Source: Chloroflexota bacterium (GTDB lineage Bacteria > Chloroflexota > Limnocylindria > Limnocylindrales > CSP1-4). Taken from it: a stretch of 11,973 nucleotides of DNA. The stretch spans positions 1 through 11,973 of the forward strand of contig JACDAH010000547.1 in the NCBI GenBank assembly GCA_013695505.1, given 5' to 3'. The notes below the pieces were generated by a model that searched no databases, was not told the origin of the DNA, and saw nothing but the letters and a program-made list of their open reading frames with translations. A program made the translations under genes and the position numbers. Below are positions 1-5,173 of this stretch, piece by piece; positions within the stretch are counted from its first letter, which is position 1; each line of letters begins with the position of its first letter.

Positions 1-420
1 GACCTGGTGTGGGCATGGCTGGACCTCGGGCGGGCGAGTCAGATCGGCAATCGGGAGGCGGCGGTGGCCGCCTACTCCAGGGCTGCGGAACTTGCCGATG
101 GGATCGGCGCGCCGACCCACGGCCGCATCGCGAGACGGGCGCTGCGTGGACTCGGGATCCGGACCTGGAGACGAAGCACGACGCCGGGCGGCCATCAGGC
201 GACAGGTGGTCTGACCGCGCTCAGCGCGCGCGAGCGGGAGGTTGCCGAGCTCGTCGCCCGCGGCCTCAGCAATCGCGAGATCGCCGAGTCATTGGACATC
301 TCGCCGAAGACCGTTGAGCGCCACCTGACGAACGTCCTCTCCAAACTCGGGATCCGCAACCGGACTGAATTGGCAACGCTCGTTCGAGCCGGGCCGGTAC
401 GGGATTCCCCCGATGAATGA
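1..420 (+). CDS. LuxR-family transcriptional regulator, C-terminal part (5' end outside window)
   Basis: The reading frame is open from the first base, so the start lies upstream; only about the last 139 residues are visible. The C-terminal 65 or so residues form a typical LuxR/GerE helix-turn-helix: a segment reading LSAREREVAELVARGLSNRE, followed by IAESLDISPKTVERHLTNVL and a KLGIRNRTEL end. The part before it (AAVAAYSRAAELADGIGAP, then RIARRALRGLG) looks like the last helical repeat of a large ATP-dependent LuxR protein (LAL/MalT-like). That is an inference, because the ATPase part is outside the window. The protein should bind DNA as a dimer through the terminal HTH. It ends in TGA at 418-420, 64 bases before the next gene on the same strand. 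Its target cannot be told; the genes directly downstream are candidates by position only. The HTH assignment is secure and the subfamily is not. Confidence 0.9.
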   Translation, partial: DLVWAWLDLGRASQIGNREAAVAAYSRAAELADGIGAPTHGRIARRALRGLGIRTWRRSTTPGGHQATGGLTALSAREREVAELVARGLSNREIAESLDISPKTVERHLTNVLSKLGIRNRTELATLVRAGPVRDSPDE

Positions 421-484
421 TGGGGGTCCGCGGGCCTAGCCTTCGTCAGAGCTCCGGACCACTGGAGTCGCGAAGGAGATCTCG

Positions 485-760
485 ATGTCCACGGCCATGC
501 TGATCCCCGGACCCGACGCGGGCGAGCCCGTCGTCGGCCCGGGCGTCGCAGATCGATTGGCCGCCCTCGGCGTGACGCACGTGTCGTTGCTGCGGGATCC
601 GGACGGAATCGGGATCGTCCTCGAAGGCTGGGCGTTCGACCCGGCTCGCATCGATGAGGCCGTCCGGGTCGTCTTCCCGGCCGGTGACTCAACCATACGG
701 ATTCTCCACGAGGTCGAGCGGGTGGCGGTCACCGTGGCGAACATGATCAAGGAGGTCTGA
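485..760 (+). CDS. Hypothetical 91-residue cytoplasmic protein
   Basis: I do not recognise this family. The ATG at 485 is preceded by a strong Shine-Dalgarno sequence, AAGGAGAT at 472-479, which fixes the start. The product is small, soluble-looking and acidic, with no signal peptide or membrane segment. Its pattern of short hydrophobic strands and helices (VADRLAALGVTHVSLLRDPD, GIGIVLEGWAF, then ARIDEAVRVVF, and a C-terminal helix ending VANMIKEV) suggests a compact alpha/beta fold. The stop (758-760) lies one base before the ATG of the secreted-protein gene, whose ribosome-binding site is inside this gene's last codons. The two are therefore probably co-transcribed and translationally coupled. 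A 6-bp inverted repeat (GGTCCG at 425-430, CGGACC at 455-460) sits between the LuxR gene and this one and may be a weak hairpin. Function unknown. Confidence 0.75.
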   Translation: MSTAMLIPGPDAGEPVVGPGVADRLAALGVTHVSLLRDPDGIGIVLEGWAFDPARIDEAVRVVFPAGDSTIRILHEVERVAVTVANMIKEV

Positions 761-761
761 C

Positions 762-1169
762 ATGCGCAAGTTGCTCGTCTCTCTCGGGCTCGCGGCCGGT
801 ATCCTCGCCGCCGGCTCGGCCATTGTCGCCGCGGACTCGCTGCCTTCGAACTGGCACATCCACGACGGCCAGACATCTCTCGGCAGCCAGCACAAGGGGA
901 TTGGCTTCTTTCCGCGGATCCTCGGCCTGACCGCGACGCAATACGCCGCAGACCCGGCCCGCTGCCCGGACGCGACGGACAAGGCATTCCTGCCCAGCTG
1001 GGGCGAGTCCCAGGCCGACCTGCTGCGTGCGGGAGTCTGCTTCACCGACACAGCCACGATTCACATTCGGACTGTTCCCGTCGGTACGTCGGGTCCCGAC
1101 GGTTGGTCATCTCTGACAACGACGACAGAGTCGAACTGGGTGACGTATTACCTGGTCACGTCTCGTTAG
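762..1169 (+). CDS. Small secreted protein of unknown function (135 residues)
   Basis: The ATG at 762 is preceded by AAGGAGGT at 749-756, which overlaps the end of the upstream 91-residue gene. The N-terminus is a classic signal peptide: MRK, a hydrophobic core from about residue 4 to 22, and an Ala-rich cleavage region ending VAA at 22-24. The mature protein would start near Asp25 and have about 111 residues. It holds two cysteines, Cys68 and Cys93, which could form a disulfide outside the membrane, and several aromatic residues (Trp31, Trp80 and a C-terminal WVTYYLV strand). There is no lipobox and no membrane anchor after the signal. I do not recognise the family. The secreted location and the coupling to the 91-residue gene are well supported; any role is unknown. 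A long hairpin begins 17 bases after the stop. Confidence 0.78.
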   Translation: MRKLLVSLGLAAGILAAGSAIVAADSLPSNWHIHDGQTSLGSQHKGIGFFPRILGLTATQYAADPARCPDATDKAFLPSWGESQADLLRAGVCFTDTATIHIRTVPVGTSGPDGWSSLTTTTESNWVTYYLVTSR

Positions 1170-1600
1170 GCGGTCGCGCTTCGCTTGAACGCCGATCGGG
1201 ACGTTTCCCGGGTCAGAGGCCGGGCCGTCCCTGTCGGCGTTCATCCGTGCCCACGGTTCGTGACCAGCCCAGATCCAGGACAATCCACCCGGACGGCGGC
1301 CACGAGGGTGGCACCTCCCAGGTCCCTACGCAACCGCGGGAGTCAGAGCTCGCCCGCGAGCGATGACGACCGCCAGCTCCGCGACGCGCCGGCCGAGGTG
1401 CTCACCGGTCAGCAGGTCGCTCGTCGGTGCGACACCTGGTCCGCCGGGACCTGGCCCCCGGGCGAGCTCCGCGGCGTCCTCCATGATCTGATCGACCGGG
1501 TGGTCCGCGCCTGACAAACGCCGCGCCGCGATGAGAGGAGACCACGTTGCGAACGATCGTCCACAACCTGAAACGAAGATCTATCCGGCCTCGGCGATTA
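1170..1600. other. Intergenic stretch with no confident gene
   Basis: Apart from the hairpin at 1187-1242, I see no well-supported gene here. The best candidate is a minus-strand frame open from about 1580 to the TAG at 1326-1328, with possible starts TTG at 1517 or ATG at 1484. It reads protein-like in part (DQIMEDAAELARG, then DLLTGEHLGRRVAELAVVIA) but has no ribosome-binding site and no family I recognise. It lies downstream of the TetR gene on the same strand, so it might be a short or decayed co-transcribed gene. On the plus strand, GAGGAG at 1535-1540 precedes a TTG at 1547 that opens only 23 codons. Confidence 0.4.
1187..1242 (+). terminator. Long imperfect hairpin after the secreted-protein gene
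   Basis: Arms at 1187-1203 and 1226-1242 pair at 15 of 17 positions (outer block GAACGCCGA with TCGGCGTTC, inner block GGGACG with CGTCCC). The 22-base loop holds a second inverted repeat, CCCGG at 1207-1211 with CCGGG at 1220-1224. It starts 17 bases after the stop of the secreted-protein gene, so it is a natural 3'-end structure. No T-run follows, so it would be a non-canonical terminator or an mRNA-protecting stem rather than a textbook intrinsic terminator. Confidence 0.55.
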
Positions 1601-2182
1601 CTAGCCGCTTGGGCGTAGTCCTGCGAGAGTTACGTCCACGAGGCGTTTGACCGCGTCCTTTGACTTGAGCGTTCCCGCGGCCGCGAGCGCGTGCAGACAA
1701 AAGGTGGCGAGCTCTTCCGGCGCGACGTCGCTCCTGACCTGCCCGACCGTGGCACCGTCCCTCAAGACGTCCGCGACGAGGCGCTGCACCTCTCCCTCGG
1801 CTTGAATGACCTCCTCGGCATTGCGATGAAGGATCGCGCCGAGCTCCGCGTCACGATGGCCGTGCGATCCGTGGGCGATCGTCGCGAACGTCTCGAGGAC
1901 CGCACGGAGTCGCTCCAGGGGCTCCGCGGCCGCGTCGCGGGCGGCTGCGAGTTGGTCCAGGTGGCGGCCGATCTCGCGCTCGTGCCATCGCCGGAGGATG
2001 GTCTCGACGTCCGGAAAGTACTTGTAGAGGGTCGCCCGGCCGATACCAGTTCGCTCTGCGATCTCAGACATCGTCACGGCCCGGACGCCCTGTTCTGTCA
2101 CAAGCGCCGCCGTGACGTCCACGGCCGCGTCACGGACGGCAGCCCGATGGGTCTCGATCGTGTCTTTCCAGATCCTCGGCAT
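1601..2182 (-). CDS. TetR/AcrR-family transcriptional repressor
   Basis: This 193-residue protein has the usual TetR length. The N-terminal HTH is clear: residues about 38-57 read MSEIAERTGIGRATLYKYFP, the family's signature with the TLYKYF recognition helix. The rest is an alpha-helical ligand-binding and dimerisation domain without an obvious signature, so the effector is unknown. The frame stays open far upstream, but the ATG at 2182 puts the HTH at the normal distance from the N-terminus and is the sensible start. No Shine-Dalgarno sequence precedes it. Instead TATACT (2194-2189) lies 6 bases before the ATG, as in leaderless genes. The gene is divergent from the small membrane-protein pair starting at 2286. 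By the usual TetR logic it probably represses that pair and itself from the shared 103-base intergenic region. Confidence 0.93.
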   Translation of the reverse strand: MPRIWKDTIETHRAAVRDAAVDVTAALVTEQGVRAVTMSEIAERTGIGRATLYKYFPDVETILRRWHEREIGRHLDQLAAARDAAAEPLERLRAVLETFATIAHGSHGHRDAELGAILHRNAEEVIQAEGEVQRLVADVLRDGATVGQVRSDVAPEELATFCLHALAAAGTLKSKDAVKRLVDVTLAGLRPSG

Positions 2183-2285
2183 GACCTGAGTATACGCGTT
2201 GGCTGACTGGCGACACTGTGATTCGACACGGACACTATGTATCGATAACCTGCGACCGACAGGAACTCGCTTTGAGGAAACGCTG
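2183..2285. promoter_or_regulatory. Divergent control region between tetR and the membrane-protein pair
   Basis: This 103-base region separates the two divergent units and is less GC-rich than the coding DNA around it. Candidate operator features are a direct repeat, GACACTGTG (2212-2220) and GACACTATG (2231-2239), 19 bases apart, and the 8-base palindrome TATCGATA (2240-2247). A possible plus-strand promoter is TTCGAC (2223-2228), 17 bases, then TAACCT (2246-2251), which would overlap the palindrome. A TetR dimer usually covers an inverted repeat of 15 or more bases, and no single perfect one is present, so the exact operator is open. Confidence 0.35.
2189..2194 (-). promoter_or_regulatory. 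Probable -10 element for a leaderless tetR transcript
   Basis: On the minus strand the hexamer TATACT is followed by 6 bases and then the ATG of the TetR gene. A start site 6-7 bases after the hexamer would fall on the ATG itself. The lack of a Shine-Dalgarno sequence agrees. I see no good -35 element (the 17-base-spaced hexamer is AGTGTC), as is common for leaderless promoters in high-GC bacteria. Confidence 0.5.
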
Positions 2286-2444
2286 ATGGCCGGAGACACG
2301 CCGGAGCGCGATATTCCCCGTCGTCCACCAACGCCGCGCTGGGTGAAGGCGATCGCGATCGTCGCACTCCTCATCTTCATCCTCGTCCTGGTGGTTGGCC
2401 TTCTGGGCGGGATGAGCCACGGCCCAGGCATGCATGGCGGATGA
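2286..2444 (+). CDS. Tiny single-span membrane protein with His/Met-rich tail (52 residues)
   Basis: An in-frame start exists at 2199, but the ATG at 2286 has GAGG at 2274-2277 and gives a sensible small protein: a charged, Pro- and Arg-rich cytoplasmic N-terminus (residues 1-21), one strongly hydrophobic helix (22-41), and a short tail reading MSHGPGMHGG. By the positive-inside rule the Arg/Lys side stays in the cytoplasm, so the tail with two His and two Met should face outward. The stop overlaps the ATG of the next gene by four bases (ATGA at 2441-2444), so the two are translationally coupled. Such short proteins with a Gly/His tail are familiar next to small membrane-protein genes in high-GC bacteria, but I know of no assigned function. 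Metal (copper) binding by the tail is speculation. Confidence 0.72.
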   Translation: MAGDTPERDIPRRPPTPRWVKAIAIVALLIFILVLVVGLLGGMSHGPGMHGG

Positions 2445-3010
2445 TCCTCCACACCTCCGCCCGGAAGTTCGTCCTCGCCGTCCATCTCACGACTTCGGTG
2501 GCATGGCTTGGGGCCGTGGCAGCCTACGTGCCGCTTGACCTGACCGTCGCCACGAGCAGCGACCCGACGACGGTCCGCGGTGCCTGGACGGCAATGGGCC
2601 TGATCGCGACGTCGATTCTCGTGCCTCTGGCGCTTGCGTCGCTGATCACCGGGATCCTGATCTCGGTGGGCACTCGATGGGGTCTGATCCGTCACTGGTG
2701 GGTGGTCGTCTCGCTCGTCCTCACGGTTCTGGCCGTGACCGTCCTGATGGTCGAGCGAGGCGTGATCACTGCGAGCGCCGCGATCGCCACTGCGGCGGCG
2801 ACGATGCCCGAGCAGCTCCTGGCCCTGCCGCCCACGTTGCCGCATTCGATCGGCGGCCTTGCGATTCTCCTGGTGGTCCAGTGGTTGAACGTGTACAAGC
2901 CACAGGGACTGACGCCCTACGGCTGGCGTCGACAGGAGGAGGAGCGAGCGCGACTTCAAGCTCGTTCGTGGGCCCGGATTGTGGCGACTGCGGAAACAGA
3001 CGAGACCTGA
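2441..3010 (+). CDS. Four-helix integral membrane protein (DUF2269-like)
   Basis: This 189-residue protein has four hydrophobic segments at about residues 10-32, 50-77, 86-104 and 130-152, followed by a charged cytoplasmic tail rich in Arg and Glu. The first segment reads FVLAVHLTTSVAWLGAV and the third starts HWWVVVSLVL, so His15 and His85 sit in or beside the membrane. This resembles the DUF2269-type predicted membrane proteins, and the pattern is like small b-type haem proteins, but haem binding is inference only. The start ATG overlaps the stop of the 52-residue gene (ATGA), so they are made together. The divergent TetR gene is the likely regulator. The gene ends at 3008-3010 and converges on the dehydrogenase gene, with 72 bases between them. 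Family assignment is from memory and moderate; membrane topology is clear. Confidence 0.82.
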   Translation: MILHTSARKFVLAVHLTTSVAWLGAVAAYVPLDLTVATSSDPTTVRGAWTAMGLIATSILVPLALASLITGILISVGTRWGLIRHWWVVVSLVLTVLAVTVLMVERGVITASAAIATAAATMPEQLLALPPTLPHSIGGLAILLVVQWLNVYKPQGLTPYGWRRQEEERARLQARSWARIVATAETDET

Positions 3011-3016
3011 TCGGGC

Positions 3017-3041
3017 AGCCGGGATTCTGCGTCAACCGGCT
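3017..3041. terminator. Weak hairpin between convergent genes
   Basis: AGCCGG (3017-3022) and CCGGCT (3036-3041) form a 6-bp stem with a 13-base loop in the 72-base gap between the four-helix membrane gene and the convergent dehydrogenase gene. There is no T-run on either side. The position suits a bidirectional terminator, but a repeat of this size can arise by chance in GC-rich DNA. Confidence 0.25.
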
Positions 3042-3082
3042 ATCGTGCTCGACTGAGGTCGCGTCGCGTCGGATCGATGCGC

Positions 3083-4168
3083 CTACCTCCCGTAGGACAG
3101 CGCGACCTGGAGGATTTCGGCGGGTCGACCAAGCGCTTCGAAACCCGAAGCCACCTCGTCGACCGCGAAGGTCGTGCGAGGCAACGTCCCCAGGCGTATC
3201 GAGTCGGCGAGGCGAAGCTCGATGGTTCGGCGTCGCAACGTCGCCCACGTGTGGGTTGGATGCACATTGCCGATTTGGCCCGATGTGACCTGGACGCCGT
3301 TGTGGTGGAACTCGTCGCCGAGCATCAGAGGAGTCGCGCCGCCCTGGTAGAACCCGGCTGCAACGACGGTTCCCCGGCGACGGACCACGCGGATCGACTC
3401 GTGGAGCGCCGCCGCCGAGCCCGTGCACTCCCATGCAACCGCAATTCCTTCGGATCCGAAGCGCCGCTTGAGGTCGGCCGCGACGTCATCGGTCGTGCCA
3501 GCATCGAGCGTTTCGAGCCCCAGGGACGCCGCGTTCGCGAGTCGCCAGGGGATCCGATCAACGACAACGACGCGTTCGGCGCCGGTCACCGCGACGATCT
3601 GGCTCGTGATCAGGCCGACCGGGCCTGCCCCGAACACGACGGCCGGTCCGCCGGCATGACGTCCCTGGCCGTACGCGACCGCGTTCACGCAGATCGGCCC
3701 CATCTGTCCGATGTCGACGCCGTCGTCCCACGTCAGGCCGTCAGGCAGAGCCTGGGCAAGCGCCTGGTCGCCCGGCATGACGATGTACTCGGTGTGGCGC
3801 CAGTTGCCGTAGACCCGCTGGCCGACCGCGACGCGCGAGTCTCGGCTCTCGACGACCTCGCCGGCCGCTCGGTAGCCGAAGGTCAACGGGTAGTCGATCG
3901 ACGGTGGGCCCGTCACGAACAGCCGGAGGTCCTCATCCCAGCGCTTGTGGAGGTAGACGTTGGAAGCGTCGCGACCAAAGAACGTCATCTCGGTTCCGGG
4001 GCTGATTGCCGATTGGACGGTCGCAATCCGGACGGATCCATCGGGCACGTCCGGAATCGGGTACTCCACACACTCGACGGCACCGGTGTCGATGATCTGG
4101 ACCGTCCGGCCGCCGATTTGCCCCCGCGCGACCATGTCGTCAATCGAGCGCTTGGCTGACGCGGTCAT
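3083..4168 (-). CDS. Zinc-independent medium-chain dehydrogenase (MDR family)
   Basis: This 361-residue protein has the MDR layout: a GroES-like N-terminal part, then a Rossmann domain with GAGPVG at 180-185 and an acidic Asp204 at the end of the second strand (VVVVDR), which favours NAD over NADP. The zinc ligands of classic polyol dehydrogenases are absent. The catalytic Cys position reads SAISPGTE (53-60), the GHE motif is replaced by GYRAAGE (98-104), and the four-Cys structural zinc loop is missing. The SAISPGTE signature recalls the bacteriochlorophyllide-dehydrogenase-like subgroup of MDR proteins, which is also found in sugar gene clusters. Context suggests oxidation or reduction of a carbohydrate, but the substrate is unknown. 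The ATG at 4168-4166 overlaps the stop of the epimerase gene by four bases (ATGA), so this is the last gene of the operon and translationally coupled. Confidence 0.88.
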   Translation of the reverse strand: MTASAKRSIDDMVARGQIGGRTVQIIDTGAVECVEYPIPDVPDGSVRIATVQSAISPGTEMTFFGRDASNVYLHKRWDEDLRLFVTGPPSIDYPLTFGYRAAGEVVESRDSRVAVGQRVYGNWRHTEYIVMPGDQALAQALPDGLTWDDGVDIGQMGPICVNAVAYGQGRHAGGPAVVFGAGPVGLITSQIVAVTGAERVVVVDRIPWRLANAASLGLETLDAGTTDDVAADLKRRFGSEGIAVAWECTGSAAALHESIRVVRRRGTVVAAGFYQGGATPLMLGDEFHHNGVQVTSGQIGNVHPTHTWATLRRRTIELRLADSIRLGTLPRTTFAVDEVASGFEALGRPAEILQVALSYGR

Positions 4169-4983
4169 GCGATCTCGCGCGACGAGGACGAGTCTGCTGC
4201 GGCCTCGGCGATGCGCGAGCGAATGAACTCAACCGAAGCGGGCAGGACCTCCTCGGCCGGACCCGACAGGTTGCATTCCATGGACGCCCAGCCGTCGTAG
4301 CCGATCCGACCGAGCCCGCCGAACACGCTGGCGAAGTCGAGATGGCCTCTTCCCGGTTCCAGTCGCTGCGAATCCGCGAGGTGAACGTAGGCGAGCATGT
4401 CACCCGCCGCCTCGAGCGAGGCGCCGAGGTCGACTTCCTCGATGTTCATGTGGAAGACGTCGGCCATCGCTCGTACGTTCGGGCTGGCCATCTCGGTGGC
4501 GAAGCGGACGGCATCGGCGACCTTCACCGAGATGCTGTTCTCGAAACGATTGATGCCCTCGACGACGATCGTTCCGCCAACCCCGTCGGCGTGCTCGGTA
4601 ACCTCGCGGAGCCCGCGGACGAACAGCGCCTCGTCCTCCGCACGTGTGCGGCCGGTGCCGCAGTGCGGCGGCAGGTTGTGGGTCCGCCCATAGATTGGCA
4701 CGACGATCAGGGGTGCCTCGAGCTCCGCGCCGAGCTCCACGAGCCGCTTCATGTCGGCGATTGCGAACTCGATCTGCTCGGGATCAGGATCGATGAACCA
4801 CCCGCGGTGACCGGAGCACATCGCGCTGACAGGGACGCCGTCGCGAACCGCCTCGGTCGCGAGATCGATCATCGGGAAGCCGGACAGCTCGATCCCGTCG
4901 AAACCATAGGCGAGCGCGTTCTCGTGCTTCTGGCGAAGCGACTCGCCAGGTACGAGTCGAGACTGGACAGCCAACCTGATCAT
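4165..4983 (-). CDS. Sugar isomerase/epimerase, ketose 3-epimerase-like TIM barrel
   Basis: This 272-residue protein belongs to the xylose-isomerase-like (AP endonuclease 2) TIM-barrel superfamily. The metal site is complete: Glu142 in VVEGINRFE, Asp175 in MADVFHMN, His201 in YVHLADSQR and Glu236 in SMECN. The substrate-side residues Glu148, His178 and Arg207 are also present. As I remember D-psicose 3-epimerase of Agrobacterium (Glu152, Asp185, His211, Glu246, with Glu158, His188, Arg217), every position matches with a constant shift of ten. The expected reaction is C3 epimerisation of a free ketose with Mn2+ or Co2+; a related isomerase activity is possible. The ATG at 4983 follows a strong AAGGAGG (4994-4988) at close spacing. 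The gene sits behind a broken isomerase remnant and overlaps the dehydrogenase start. Confidence 0.88.
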   Translation of the reverse strand: MIRLAVQSRLVPGESLRQKHENALAYGFDGIELSGFPMIDLATEAVRDGVPVSAMCSGHRGWFIDPDPEQIEFAIADMKRLVELGAELEAPLIVVPIYGRTHNLPPHCGTGRTRAEDEALFVRGLREVTEHADGVGGTIVVEGINRFENSISVKVADAVRFATEMASPNVRAMADVFHMNIEEVDLGASLEAAGDMLAYVHLADSQRLEPGRGHLDFASVFGGLGRIGYDGWASMECNLSGPAEEVLPASVEFIRSRIAEAAADSSSSREIA

Positions 4984-5169
4984 GAAACCTCCTTGAAGAG
5001 AGCGCGGCGAGGCTCAGGCCATCCACGCTGCGTCGGGTTGCTATGCAGACTCCCTCGACAATTACCGGTGCCCGATCTCGACCGCCTCGAGGCCTTTCGC
5101 GACGATGCGGTCAAGCATCGGCTCCAGATCGAGGCTCCCGACGCTCGGATCGAAGACGCCGATCTTCAT
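4980..5169 (-). pseudogene. Frameshifted, truncated remnant of a sugar-phosphate isomerase/epimerase
   Basis: Right after the MalG-type permease, an ATG at 5169 (4 bases past the permease TGA, within a GGGTGAGGTG context) opens a frame beginning MKIGVFDPSVGSLDLEPMLD and continuing to GLEAVEIGHR, then TAA at 5064-5062. This is the typical start of a sugar-phosphate isomerase/epimerase, in which VEIG is normally followed by TG(N/G). Removing one G from the GGG at 5071-5073 restores it: EIGTGN, then CRGSLHSNP. The shifted frame runs to TGA at 4982-4980, overlapping the ATG of the next gene. Even so only about 62 of the usual 270-290 residues remain, so the gene lacks the barrel and all metal ligands past the first strand. 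It was probably a functional operon member once. A sequencing error could explain the shift but not the missing 3' part. Confidence 0.75.
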
Positions 5170-5173
5170 CACC

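Noticed and set aside
425..460. Inverted repeat GGTCCG/CGGACC between the LuxR-type gene and the 91-residue gene
   Set aside because: Only six pairs with a 24-base loop and no T-run; mentioned in the neighbouring gene entry but too weak to call a terminator.
1326..1517. Minus-strand frame with protein-like stretches (DQIMEDAAELARG, HLGRRVAELAVVIA)
   Set aside because: Only a TTG or internal ATG start is available, no ribosome-binding site precedes either, and no family is recognised. It is noted in the intergenic entry but not called as a gene.
1547..1618. Plus-strand 23-codon frame from TTG with GAGGAG upstream
   Set aside because: Too short, very Arg-rich, and its end overlaps the 3' end of the TetR gene on the other strand.
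2183..2959. Long open frame upstream of the TetR start on the minus strand
   Set aside because: It is antisense to the two membrane-protein genes and has shadow composition (Arg, His and Gln rich). The TetR HTH is at normal distance from the ATG at 2182.
3077..4159. Plus-strand 360-residue open frame opposite the dehydrogenase
   Set aside because: Composition is that of an antisense shadow (Arg, Asp and Val rich, no domain), while the minus strand encodes a clear MDR protein with a Rossmann motif.
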